Notes: generated from the sequence alone by a model not told the origin. A DNA stretch of 50,138 bases from Paenibacillus ginsengarvi (GCF_003626695.1 NZ_RBAH01000034.1:1-50138), one strand, 5' to 3'. Shown: positions 32,501 through 39,921, numbered from the stretch's first letter. Translations and numbers: made by a program.

Positions 32501-34110
32501 GCTATCGCTTCCTCATGCTTCGCATTCACTGCTTGCAGCTCTTGTCCGTGCTTCGCCTGCGCTTCCTCCAGCGCCATTTGCGACAGTAGACGCTCTTCCG
32601 CCAGCGCCTGCTCCTGCTGCACTTGCGCCTCCAGCAGCTCCTGCTCGTGCTTCGCTCGGTCCTCTTCGCGTGCCGCGAGAGCCGCCTTGCGTTCCGCTGC
32701 TATCGCTTCCTCATGCTCCGCATTCGCCGCTTGCAGCTCCTGCTCGTGCTTCGCTCGGTCCTCTTCGCGTGCCGCGAGAGCCGCCTTGCGCTCCGCTGCT
32801 ATCGCTTCCTCATGCTCCGCATTCGCCGCTTGCAGCTCCTGCTCGTGCTTTGCTCGGTCCTCTTCGCGTGCCGCGAGAGCCGCTCTGCGCTCCGCTGCTA
32901 TCGCTTCCTCATGCTCCGCATTTGCCGCTTGCAGCTCCTGCTCATGCTTCACATTCGCAGCTTGCAGTTCTTGCCCGTGCTTCGCCTGCGCTTCTTCCAG
33001 CGCCATTTGCGACAGTAGACGCTCTTCCGCCAGCGCCTGCTCCTGCTGCACTTGCGCCTCCAGCAGCTCCTGCTCGTGCTTCACCCGGTCTTCTTCACGC
33101 GCTGCGAAAGCCGCCTTGCGCTCTTCCGCTATCGTTTCCTCGTGCTTTGCTCGGTCCTCTTCGCGTGCCTCGAAAGCCGCCTTACGTTCCTCCGCAATCG
33201 TTTCTTCGTGCTTCGTCTGCATGTCCTTCAGCGCTTGCTCCGATTGGCGGCGCGCTTCCTGCAAAGACTGCTGCGCCTTGCGGCGTTCCTCTTCTATCGT
33301 CTGCCGCGTCTTGCTCCGCTGCTCCTCTAGCGCCTTCTTATGCGCTTCTTCCTGGACGACAAATTCCAGCAGGAGCTTCTCTTCCTGCTCCTTCATCTGC
33401 TGTTCTTTGAGCGCGAAGCTTGTTTTCTCCTGCTCGCTCGTCTCTTGCAGCTTCGCATAAGCGCTCGTCAGCTCCTCATGCGTCGCCAGCAGCTCGTCCA
33501 TTTTTTGCGAGAGGGCAAGGCGGCTCTCCTCCAGCTGCCGATGATCCTGCTCCAGCCGGCCGAACCGGATCTCCTGCTCGGCCACCATTTCCTCCAGAAG
33601 CGACTTCTCCTTCTGCAATCGGGCTTCCGTCTCGCGCTGCTTCTCCATTTCCCCGGCATGCTGCTCCGCCTGGGCTTCCCGGCTCTGAAGCGAGGCGGCA
33701 AGCTCCTTCTCGGCGCGAGCCAGCTGCTCCTTCGTCTTTGCCGCCTCGGCCGCTAACTGCTGTGCGCGCTGCCGGTGCTCGGCGGCGGCCTGCTCCGACA
33801 ATTGCTCCAGTTGCCGGAACCGTTCCTCAAGCAGCGAATGCTGCTTCTCCAGCTCGCGACCGGCCTGCAGCTGCTGCTGTACTTCGTCGATCTGCGTCCT
33901 CATTTTGAAAAACTCATCCGCCATATTAACCGACGTCAGCACCGCCAGCCGCGGCGTATCCAGCCGCGGAAACATTTTGGCCGTGACATTCATCTGTTCG
34001 TTTACGTAATCGGCTACCCGCTTCATATAACCGCTGCTTGTAGCGCTGAGCAGTTTATATTCCATGCCATATATATCGACTGTAACTCGTACTTTATCGT
34101 TATTGCTCAC
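29560..34110 (-). CDS. zapA: Giant ZapA: ZapA head fused to a hendecad coiled coil of about 1430 residues
   Basis: The 1516-residue protein begins with a full ZapA domain (VDIYGMEYKLL, YVNEQMNVTAKMFPRLDT, RLAVLTSVNMADEFF; residues 1-80), and ZapA normally ends at about 85-110 residues. A continuous coiled coil follows to the end. Residues 260-1018 are 69 uninterrupted eleven-residue units of the type ELQAAQAKYEE or AIAAERKAALA, then one heptad (1019-1025), then nine more hendecads to 1124. The rest is heptad-like and less repetitive. ZapA binds and bundles FtsZ at midcell. Gene order pheS-pheT-zapA-cvpA supports orthology to Bacillus zapA. The start is a GTG with AAGGAAG upstream. No frameshift or stop interrupts the 4.5-kb frame. 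Confidence 0.92.
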   Translation of the reverse strand: MSNNDKVRVTVDIYGMEYKLLSATSSGYMKRVADYVNEQMNVTAKMFPRLDTPRLAVLTSVNMADEFFKMRTQIDEVQQQLQAGRELEKQHSLLEERFRQLEQLSEQAAAEHRQRAQQLAAEAAKTKEQLARAEKELAASLQSREAQAEQHAGEMEKQRETEARLQKEKSLLEEMVAEQEIRFGRLEQDHRQLEESRLALSQKMDELLATHEELTSAYAKLQETSEQEKTSFALKEQQMKEQEEKLLLEFVVQEEAHKKALEEQRSKTRQTIEEERRKAQQSLQEARRQSEQALKDMQTKHEETIAEERKAAFEAREEDRAKHEETIAEERKAAFAAREEDRVKHEQELLEAQVQQEQALAEERLLSQMALEEAQAKHGQELQAANVKHEQELQAANAEHEEAIAAERRAALAAREEDRAKHEQELQAANAEHEEAIAAERKAALAAREEDRAKHEQELQAANAEHEEAIAAERKAALAAREEDRAKHEQELLEAQVQQEQALAEERLLSQMALEEAQAKHGQELQAVNAKHEEAIAAERKAALAAREEDRAKHEQELLEAQVQQEQALAEERLLSQMALEEAQAKHGQELQAVNAKHEEAFAAERERHERELQAANAKHEEAIAEERLAAQIAQEEEQAKHKRELEAAQTKYEEALQAARVIHEEALQAAKAEHEETLAEVRLVAQIAQEEEQAKHKRELDSVQSKYEESLRARQAKYEQSLQATNAKHEEALRVERSSHEKALAEEILLSQIAQEEKQAKHQQELQAAQAKYEEALKAEQTKHEQALQALQAKHEEEQAEERLLSQIAQEEKQVKHQQELQAAQAKYEEALKAEQAKHEQALQALQAKHEEEQAEERLMSQIAQEEKAAKHQQELQAAQVKYEEALKAEQAKHEQALQTLQAKHEEAQAEERLLSQMAQEEKQAEHQQELQAAQAKYEEALKAEQTKHEQALQALQAKHEEAQAEERLLSQIAQEEKQAEHQQELQAAQAKYEEALKAEQAKHEQALQALQAKHEEKQAKHQQELQAAQAKFEEALKAERAKHEKVLAEELLLSQMAGEEAEAKHHQELQAAQTKYEEALAEGHRTAQAELEAAQVKYKQTLHDVQSKQQETIDRMSEEHRLMEERANSQAAQIVRLEEDNVKAQGQLDSLKMELETAERNYAELEERLDRMLDASEKEASSHLRREQELSVELQCVREQAERTAGELENERRGHAAAAELHTEELLKLDGRNKELEGTVQALEEKCSRLEQDVQLYDKNSRELGQTTRLVMEEVRKLREANAQLQERLTQKQKQIQGQEEKLTKEIAAQQDFYKKTMQDMYIKAQQELKEERKKAEQALQLEKKRKQQELEEERLAAASRIEEERSRLEQSVAERKETEERLQAELQGKLEAASNQDKERERALTAAHAEIASLRSKLEAAASVEQAAIERDRSRIKQLEAELAEERESSAVERADLIETFERERSSLQHEMEQLLNERREGADVQVQYRKLQQEYAKLQNEFNEWIELVEKE
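30739..33333 (-). repeat. DNA repeats encoding the hendecad region of zapA
   Basis: Tandem near-identical units occur in three sizes, all multiples of 33 bp: five copies of 165 bp (residues 750-1024, about 31039-31863), three of 99 bp (residues 392-490, about 32641-32937) and 198-bp units (residues 491-556 and 557-600 onward). The copies differ by scattered single bases, as expected from recent duplication by unequal recombination. Confidence 0.85.
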
Positions 34111-34236
34111 GTAGACACTTCCTTTCGACTCCGGCTCACGGAAATGACTTGTTTTAAAGGCTCTCGCAGGTTGAAAATTGTCGAAAAACCGCGATAAATG
34201 CCTATACGTGTTCCGGTCTGCGAGAGCCCTCTGGTG

Positions 34237-34252
34237 AACGGGGAGCCCCGAT
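34237..34252 (-). repeat. Half copy of a dispersed GGGG-palindrome element
   Basis: On the minus strand the sequence is ATCGGGGCTCCCCGTT, matching the left half of the elements at 12852-12901 and 39412-39475. It lies between the pheT terminator and a GGCTCTCGCAG/CTGCGAGAGCC inverted repeat (34159-34169 with 34218-34228) in the zapA upstream region. Confidence 0.4.
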
Positions 34253-34256
34253 AAAT

Positions 34257-34302
34257 AAAAACCGGCCCATCGACTATAACATTCGATGCGGCCGGTCTTT
34301 TT
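34257..34302 (-). terminator. pheT terminator
   Basis: A stem with the arms ACCGGCCCATCGA and TCGATGCGGCCGGT (one bulged base) around a 9-base loop is followed on the minus strand by TTTTTAT. It separates pheST from the zapA-cvpA unit. Confidence 0.85.
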
Positions 34303-34307
34303 TCCTT

Positions 34308-36752
34308 CTATTTACGCAATTCTGCGGCGAATGTTTGTTCAAGCGCCGCAACGACTTTGGCATGGAGGTCGGTGACCTCTTCGTCGGTCAGCGTACGGTC
34401 CGGATGACGGTATACGAGCGCGAACGCCACGCTCTTTTTCCCGCCGCCAAGCCGTTCTCCCGTATAGATGTCAAACACTTCGATCGACTCGAGCAGCGCC
34501 CCAGCAGCCTCACGGGCCGCATAGCGAATATCAGCCACCTGCACGGAAGCATCAACGACAACGGCCATATCCCGGCCGATAGCCGGATATTTCGGAAGCG
34601 GCTTGTATTCGATGCGGAAATCGGCCGCTTCGATCAGCGGCTCCAGCTCGATCTCGAGCATATACGTATCGTCCAAATGCTTGCTCATCTGCAAAGCCGG
34701 GTGCAGTTGTCCCACATAACCGATGACGCGGCTGCCAGCGCCGCTGCCGATGGTGACGGATGCCGTCCGTCCGGGGTGGAAGCCTTCCGGCTTCGCCGCC
34801 GTATACCGGATATCCGGTATGCCGAGCACGCTCGTCAGTTTTTCAAGCACGCCCTTCAGATCGTAGAAATCTACCTTCTCCGATTTGCCGCCCCAGTGCG
34901 ACGGCATCCGGCTGCCCGCCCAGACGATACCGAGCAGCAGCTTCTCCTGCGGAAGCGTCGTGAGCTGCTCCTCGCCGGTGACAAATACTTTGCCGATCTC
35001 GAAAATCGCCACGTCGTTCTGATTGCGGTTCCGGTTATACTCGAGCGTATCGAGCAAATGCGGAACAAGGCTCGTACGCAGCACGCTCCGCTCTTCGCTC
35101 ATTGGCATTGCCAGGGCGATCGGCTTCGCCTCCGGATACATGCCGCGGAAGCCGGCGATCTGGTCGGGATGCGTGAACGAATACGTGATGACCTCGTTCA
35201 GTCCGCTTTCCGTCAGCAGCCCCCGCATCGTCCGGCGGACCGCTTGATGCTTCGTCAAGGCGCCTGGGGTCGTCGCTCCGAGAATCGGCGTGGACGGGAT
35301 GTTATCGTAGCCGTACAGGCGTGCGATTTCTTCGATCAGATCGACGTCGCGGGTAATGTCGCCGCGCCGCAGCGGCACATGAATCATCCATTCTGCGCCC
35401 GCCTGCTCTTCGAACTGGAAGTGGAGCCGGTTCAATATTACTTTGATTTCGAGCGAAGACAGCTCCGTTCCGAGGTAGCGGTTGATCTTGTCGAGCGTTA
35501 TCGGGATCGAGACCGGCTGCGCGGGGCGGGTGACGCTCTCGACGATGCCAACACTTATGCCGCCGCCAGCCAGCTTCGCGATGAGCGACGCAGCGCGCTC
35601 GAGCGCGGGAATGACGGCTTCCGGATTTACTTCCTTTTCGAACCTAAGCGAAGCTTCGGAACGAAGTCCGAGCTGACGCGACGCTTTGCGAACCGTGCCG
35701 CCGTCGAACTTGGCCGATTCGAGCACGATCGTCGTCGTTTCCGCCGAAACCTCCGAGTTCGCGCCGCCCATGACGCCGGCCAGAGCGATCGGCTTCGCGC
35801 CGTCGGTTATAAGCAGCATATGCGGCTCCAGATTCCGCTCCGCATCGTCAAGCGTTACGAGCTTCTCGCCTTCGCGGGCCATACGAACGGTAATGAGTCC
35901 GCCCTCAAGCCGGTCGGCGTCGAAAGCATGAAGCGGCTGACCGTATTCCAGCATGACGAAATTCGTCACGTCCACGATATTATTGATCGGGCGAATGCCC
36001 GCGGCCATCAGCCGGTTTTGCAGCCACAGCGGGGACGTTGCGACCTTCACGCCGGTGATGTGTCTTGCCGCATAGCGGCTGCATTGCTCGGCGGCGTTGA
36101 TTTCGACCCGTAGATGGTCGGACGCTTTCATTTGCGAAGGGTGCAAGCCGACTTCGTCCTCCGGCAGCTGCACGTTGCGGCCGAGAATGGCGGCGATCTC
36201 GTAGGCCGTGCCGATCATGCTCAGGCAGTCGGAACGGTTCGGCGTTAAATCCAGCTCCATCACTTCGTCGTCCAATCCGAGCACGTCCAGAATCGACTGG
36301 CCAATCTGCGTGTCATCCGGCAATACCAGAATGCCGTCCTGCTGGTCTTTCGGCAGGAGCTTCTCGTTCATGCCAAGCTCCTTGGCCGAGCAGATCATGC
36401 CCATCGATTCTACGCCGCGCAGCTTCGCGCGTTTAATATGCAGGCCGTCGGGCAGCTTCGCTCCGACGAGAGCGACCGCCACCTTTTGCCCGCTATCCAC
36501 GTTTGGTGCGCCGCAGACGATCTGCAAGTCTTCGCCTTGTCCCGCGTCCACGGTACATACGTTCAGCTTGTCCGCATCCGGATGTTTCGTCCGCGCCTTC
36601 ACATAACCGACGACGACGTTCGTGATGCCCTTGTTGCGGCTTTCTACGACGTCCACTTCAATGCCGCTCCGGGTTAGCTTCTCGGCCAGCTCGGAGGCGG
36701 AATATCCTTTCAAATCCACGTATTGCGACAACCACTGATAAGAGACTTTCAC
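34308..36752 (-). CDS. pheT: Phenylalanyl-tRNA synthetase beta subunit
   Basis: The 814-residue beta chain has the N-terminal tRNA-binding OB domain (VVVGYVKARTKHPDADKLNVC), the B3/B4 editing region (QPLHAFDADRL), the B5 domain and the C-terminal anticodon-binding FDX-ACB domain (PKYPAIGRDMAVVVD). It charges tRNA-Phe as an alpha2-beta2 tetramer with PheS. The start is a GTG with GGAAGTGAG upstream, 25 bp after pheS. Confidence 0.97.
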   Translation of the reverse strand: MKVSYQWLSQYVDLKGYSASELAEKLTRSGIEVDVVESRNKGITNVVVGYVKARTKHPDADKLNVCTVDAGQGEDLQIVCGAPNVDSGQKVAVALVGAKLPDGLHIKRAKLRGVESMGMICSAKELGMNEKLLPKDQQDGILVLPDDTQIGQSILDVLGLDDEVMELDLTPNRSDCLSMIGTAYEIAAILGRNVQLPEDEVGLHPSQMKASDHLRVEINAAEQCSRYAARHITGVKVATSPLWLQNRLMAAGIRPINNIVDVTNFVMLEYGQPLHAFDADRLEGGLITVRMAREGEKLVTLDDAERNLEPHMLLITDGAKPIALAGVMGGANSEVSAETTTIVLESAKFDGGTVRKASRQLGLRSEASLRFEKEVNPEAVIPALERAASLIAKLAGGGISVGIVESVTRPAQPVSIPITLDKINRYLGTELSSLEIKVILNRLHFQFEEQAGAEWMIHVPLRRGDITRDVDLIEEIARLYGYDNIPSTPILGATTPGALTKHQAVRRTMRGLLTESGLNEVITYSFTHPDQIAGFRGMYPEAKPIALAMPMSEERSVLRTSLVPHLLDTLEYNRNRNQNDVAIFEIGKVFVTGEEQLTTLPQEKLLLGIVWAGSRMPSHWGGKSEKVDFYDLKGVLEKLTSVLGIPDIRYTAAKPEGFHPGRTASVTIGSGAGSRVIGYVGQLHPALQMSKHLDDTYMLEIELEPLIEAADFRIEYKPLPKYPAIGRDMAVVVDASVQVADIRYAAREAAGALLESIEVFDIYTGERLGGGKKSVAFALVYRHPDRTLTDEEVTDLHAKVVAALEQTFAAELRK

Positions 36753-36777
36753 GTCCCGCTCACTTCCTTTCTCTTCG

Positions 36778-37812
36778 TTAAATATGGACGAACTGTTTCA
36801 AGAACCGGAGGTCGTTCGTATAGAAATGACGAATATCGTCAATGCCGTATTTCAGCATCGCAATCCGCTCGACGCCCATACCGAAAGCGAAGCCGCTGTA
36901 CTCGGCCGGATCGTAGCCGGACATCTCCAGCACGCGCGGATGCACCATGCCGGAGCCGAGAATTTCCAGCCAGCCGGTATGCTTGCATGTCCGGCAGCCG
37001 TGACCGCCGCACATCATGCACGAAACGTCGACCTCCGCGCTCGGCTCGGTGAACGGGAAGAAGCTCGGACGCATGCGGATGCTGGCCTGTTTGCCGAACA
37101 TTTCCTGCACGAATTGGAGCAGCGTTCCTTTCAAGTCGCTCATCCGGATATGTTTGTCGATGACGAGCCCTTCGATTTGCGTAAATACGTGCGAATGGGT
37201 TGCATCGTCGTCGTCGCGGCGGTATACCCGGCCCGGGCAAATGATCTTGACTGGCACTTCGCCCTGCTTTTTCTCCATCGTCCGCACCTGCACGGGCGAC
37301 GTATGCGTCCGCATCAGCAGCTCGTCGGTAATGTAAAACGAATCCTGCATGTCGCGGGCCGGATGGTTTTTCGGCAAATTAAGCGCCTCGAAGTTGTAAT
37401 AATCCTTCTCCACTTCCGGTCCTTCGGCAATCGTATAACCCATGCCGATAAAAATGTCCTCGATCTCCTGAATGACCTTGTTCAGCGGATGCACCGCTCC
37501 GTGCGGGGCAGGCCGCCCCGGCAGCGTGACGTCGATCGTTTCCGCACCAAGCCTCATCGCCGTTTCGGCCTGCGCAAACTCGGCTTGCTTCGCTTCGACT
37601 ACCGTCTCGATCGAGGCGCGCACGTCGTTGGCGACCTGGCCGATGACCGGCCGCTCTTCCGCGCTCAAGGCGCCCATGCCGCGCAGGATTTCGGTGAGCG
37701 GCCCTTTTTTGCCCAAATATTTCACTCGCAGATCGTTCAGCTGCTGGGCGTTTTCCACCCGTTCCAGCTCTTGCAGCGCTTCGGACTGAAGCGCGAGCAA
37801 TCGTTCCTTCAT
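36778..37812 (-). CDS. pheS: Phenylalanyl-tRNA synthetase alpha subunit
   Basis: The 344-residue catalytic subunit has an N-terminal coiled coil that grips tRNA-Phe, then class II motif 2 (VYRRDDDDATHSHVFTQIEG) and motif 3 (GFAFGMGVERIAMLKYGI). GGAGG precedes the ATG. A T-box leader with a sigma A promoter stands directly upstream, so pheST is induced when uncharged tRNA-Phe accumulates. Confidence 0.98.
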   Translation of the reverse strand: MKERLLALQSEALQELERVENAQQLNDLRVKYLGKKGPLTEILRGMGALSAEERPVIGQVANDVRASIETVVEAKQAEFAQAETAMRLGAETIDVTLPGRPAPHGAVHPLNKVIQEIEDIFIGMGYTIAEGPEVEKDYYNFEALNLPKNHPARDMQDSFYITDELLMRTHTSPVQVRTMEKKQGEVPVKIICPGRVYRRDDDDATHSHVFTQIEGLVIDKHIRMSDLKGTLLQFVQEMFGKQASIRMRPSFFPFTEPSAEVDVSCMMCGGHGCRTCKHTGWLEILGSGMVHPRVLEMSGYDPAEYSGFAFGMGVERIAMLKYGIDDIRHFYTNDLRFLKQFVHI

Positions 37813-37849
37813 ATGGATTCCTCCTGTCTAATCTTCAAGTACAGCTATA

Positions 37850-38190
37850 CGGAAAAACGCAAAAAGGCACCTTCATCCCAAATAAAGGGACGAAAGTGCC
37901 GCGGTACCACCCTTGTTAAGGCGCGTCTTCGTTGCCAAAACACGGTAAAAAAGCTTCCCGGAAGGTGACAACGAAAGCATGAAACGCCTTCGCTTGACCG
38001 AAATAACGGCTCGGAACCGGTTCCCTCCTACTGCCGGCTGCGGAACTATCGACGCTAAGCCAGGTTCAAAGGACTGCTCGGGAGCGAACTTCGGCAGCCG
38101 GTTCCGTTAGGAGCGCTCTCAATCTCCGGCGCTCCCTCCCTGTAAGGAGGCACTGCTTACTTTTCTCCGTCGTTGCATTTGCATATGTAA
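37850..38190 (-). promoter_or_regulatory. T-box riboswitch controlling pheST
   Basis: On the minus strand the conserved T-box GGGTGGTACCGCGG (37899-37912) is followed by a terminator hairpin (GGCACCTTCATCCC with GGGACGAAAGTGCC, then a T run at 37861-37865). Upstream lies a stem-I-like region and an AGTAGG element. The specifier should be a Phe codon; a TTC in GAAGTTCGC near 38083-38091 is a candidate, not proved. T-boxes read uncharged tRNA and switch to the antiterminator. Confidence 0.92.
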
Positions 38191-38195
38191 CACGT

Positions 38196-38224
38196 ATTAT
38201 ATGCAATTTGACGAAAAGTTGCAA
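38196..38224 (-). promoter_or_regulatory. Sigma A promoter of pheST
   Basis: TTGCAA, then a spacer of exactly 17 bases, then TATAAT (minus strand, 38219-38224 and 38196-38201). The start of transcription would fall just before the T-box leader. Confidence 0.85.
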
Positions 38225-38379
38225 GGGACGCCTAGCTTGGGAACAGGACTATCGTAAGATGGGCATCTATCGAGCCAGAGCGCCGCTTAACGAAAGATTT
38301 TCTGTCCATGAAGATTCGTCAATCGACGCGCAGGCCGTTATCCCCTAATATGATCATTAGTGCAATCGGGGGAGCGGAC

Positions 38380-38448
38380 ATGCGTTTTCGCGCTCAAAGC
38401 CGGTTCAATGTTCGGGTGCAGAAGCATCGGAGTGAGGTCAGAGCATGA
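38380..38448 (+). CDS. 22-codon leader ORF overlapping the EamA gene
   Basis: An ATG at 38380 follows GGGGGAG with good spacing and opens 22 codons rich in arginine (MRFRAQSRFNV...VRA). Its TGA overlaps the ATG of the downstream transporter in an ATGA junction. The EamA gene's own ribosome binding site (GAGGT) lies inside this ORF. It could couple or gate translation of the transporter. No database family is known to me. Confidence 0.45.
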   Translation: MRFRAQSRFNVRVQKHRSEVRA

Positions 38449-39350
38449 GAATGGGGAGCAAACAATACTGGTATGTAGCCGGCCTTGTGGCGGTAGCGGC
38501 GATATGGGGGACGAACTTCGGCGTCTCGCGGCTGGCGATGGGAACGTTCGATCCGGCGCTGTTCACGTTTTTACGGTTCGGGCTGGCCGTGCCGTTTTTT
38601 TTCATTTTGCTGAAGCTGAAGGAAGGGAGCGTCGGCGTTTCGTTCAAAGCGGCGATGCAGCTTATGGCGATCGGGCTGTTCGGCGTGACCGGCCTCGAAA
38701 TCGCGGTCATGTACTCGATCCAGTATACGACGCTGGCGAATGCCTCGCTGCTGAACGTCGCTCCGTGGCCTATATTCGCGGCGCTGTTCGCCCCGCTCTT
38801 TTTTCGCGAGCCGATTTCGAAACGTCTTATCGTCGGAGGCATCGCGGCTATGGCGGGCGTTACGATGGTGATCGTCGGCGGCGGAGCCGGGATCGATCTG
38901 TCGGGGCGGAACATGCTCGGCAACGCGCTCGCTTTTGCCGTCAGCCTGGTCGGCGCATTGTTCAACCTGGCCTGCATGCCGCTGATGAGAACGTATTCCG
39001 CGCTGCGGGTGAGCGCCTGGTTTATTTTGTTCGGCAGCCTGTTTCTATTCCCGCTTACGCTTGGCTCGTGGAGCAAGGTCGATTGGGCGGGCCTTGATAG
39101 CGCCAATTGGTTCGCCATCTTTTACAACGTTATTTTATGTACGGTTGTCGCTTTCATTGTCTGGAACGTGTGTATGTACAGAGTTGGCGCGGCGCGGGCG
39201 AACTTTTTCCGTTATGTCGTTCCCGCAGCGGCCGTGGCGGCCGGATATGTATGGTTCGACGAGCGGATTACGGTATGGCAGATTGCGGGCGCAGTATGTA
39301 TGGCGGCTGGGCTTATCTGGATCAGCATGGAGAAGAAGCGGAACGGATAA
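38445..39350 (+). CDS. EamA/DMT superfamily transporter
   Basis: The 301-residue protein has ten hydrophobic helices in two EamA halves, starting AAIWGTNFGVSRLAM and with YTTLANASLLNVAPWPIFAAL in the first and ARANFFRYVVPAAAVAAGYVWFDE in the second. Such carriers export amino acids or other metabolites through the inner membrane; the substrate is unknown. The ATG overlaps a 22-codon leader ORF, and a terminator follows at 39365-39414. Confidence 0.93.
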   Translation: MRMGSKQYWYVAGLVAVAAIWGTNFGVSRLAMGTFDPALFTFLRFGLAVPFFFILLKLKEGSVGVSFKAAMQLMAIGLFGVTGLEIAVMYSIQYTTLANASLLNVAPWPIFAALFAPLFFREPISKRLIVGGIAAMAGVTMVIVGGGAGIDLSGRNMLGNALAFAVSLVGALFNLACMPLMRTYSALRVSAWFILFGSLFLFPLTLGSWSKVDWAGLDSANWFAIFYNVILCTVVAFIVWNVCMYRVGAARANFFRYVVPAAAVAAGYVWFDERITVWQIAGAVCMAAGLIWISMEKKRNG

Positions 39351-39364
39351 GCTAGCGAAGACAC

Positions 39365-39414
39365 AAAATCGGCTACCTAAAGTCCTTGCGCGACTTGGTA
39401 TAGCCGATTTTTTT
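39365..39414 (+). terminator. Terminator after the EamA gene
   Basis: The stem AAAATCGGCTA / TAGCCGATTTT has an internal AAGT/ACTT mini-stem and is followed by TTTT. Confidence 0.85.
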
Positions 39415-39475
39415 CGGGGCTCCCCGCAAAGGATTTGGAATAAGCTTCGAAGCCCGTTCTCCGCTTTGTGGGGTT
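39412..39475 (+). repeat. Copy of a dispersed GGGG-palindrome element
   Basis: TTTCGGGGCTCCCCGCAAAG is followed 33 bases later by CTTTGTGGGGTT; the outer CCCCGCAAAG and CTTTGTGGGG arms also pair. It follows the EamA terminator directly. Confidence 0.55.
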
Positions 39476-39485
39476 ATTCGAGCTG

Positions 39486-39716
39486 TCAATATAGAGACAA
39501 GGCAAGCGAGTCTTCTTCACGCATGCAATGCAGGATCGCCTCTCCGCCGACGATCTCGATGCTGATCAAGGAGGCCAAACATTTTTGCACGGCCGATTTG
39601 CCGGTTTCGTATTTTTTCTCGAGCGTTTTGAGCAGAAGCTTGTATGCTTTTTGCGAGGTTACATTTATGGCGTACACCGGGATCAGTTTATTCTGAAAGC
39701 GGATCAGTGTTTTCAT
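39486..39716 (-). CDS. 76-residue protein of unknown function, downstream of a Fur-type promoter
   Basis: The small basic protein (MKTLIRFQNKLIPVYAINVT...) alternates hydrophobic strands and Lys-rich helices, with cysteines in QKCLAS and LHCMRE. It has no signal peptide and I do not recognise the family. The ribosome binding site is poor (GGGGG about 13 bases before the ATG). A perfect 8-bp inverted repeat GTTACAAT-TT-ATTGTAAC lies at 39744-39761, just upstream, and a Fur-box promoter 200 bp upstream reads toward it, so iron control is likely. Confidence 0.6.
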   Translation of the reverse strand: MKTLIRFQNKLIPVYAINVTSQKAYKLLLKTLEKKYETGKSAVQKCLASLISIEIVGGEAILHCMREEDSLALSLY

Positions 39717-39743
39717 AAGTATCGAGAATCCCCCTTCCTAATC

Positions 39744-39761
39744 GTTACAATTTATTGTAAC
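39744..39761. promoter_or_regulatory. 18-bp palindrome, candidate operator
   Basis: GTTACAATTTATTGTAAC is a perfect inverted repeat with 8-bp arms, 28 bp before the start of the 76-residue protein. The regulator is unknown; it does not match the Fur box at 39928-39950. Confidence 0.55.
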
Positions 39762-39830
39762 CGGAAAATATTAAAACAACCTTAAGAATATTTTACACAA
39801 GTGTGAATATATCGACTTTTTTAGTCAGGT

Positions 39831-39872
39831 TTAAGCCGCGGATGAACATGATGAGAAGCGGACGATGTTCAT
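39831..39872 (-). CDS. 13-codon ORF with strong ribosome binding site
   Basis: MNIVRFSSCSSAA follows AAGGAG with 8-base spacing, 50 bp downstream of the -10 of the Fur-type promoter. ATGAACAT at 39842-39849 can pair with ATGTTCAT at 39865-39872, which covers the start codon. It is probably a leader peptide or the stub of a lost gene. Confidence 0.4.
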   Translation of the reverse strand: MNIVRFSSCSSAA

Positions 39873-39921
39873 AGTGTACTCTCCTTCTGGCCATCTGTAC
39901 AGGCTGTTACCGGTTAACTCT

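Noticed and set aside
31935..33410. Long plus-strand ORFs (up to 491 codons) opposite zapA, with others at 30976-31911 and 32489-33460
   Set aside because: They are mirror images of a low-complexity repeat in which Glu, Ala and Lys codons rarely give stops on the other strand. They have no ribosome binding sites and are Ser/Ala/Leu/Pro-rich nonsense.
34335..36113. 592-codon plus-strand ORF opposite pheT
   Set aside because: pheT is certain on the other strand; the ORF is an effect of high GC and lacks a ribosome binding site and any domain.
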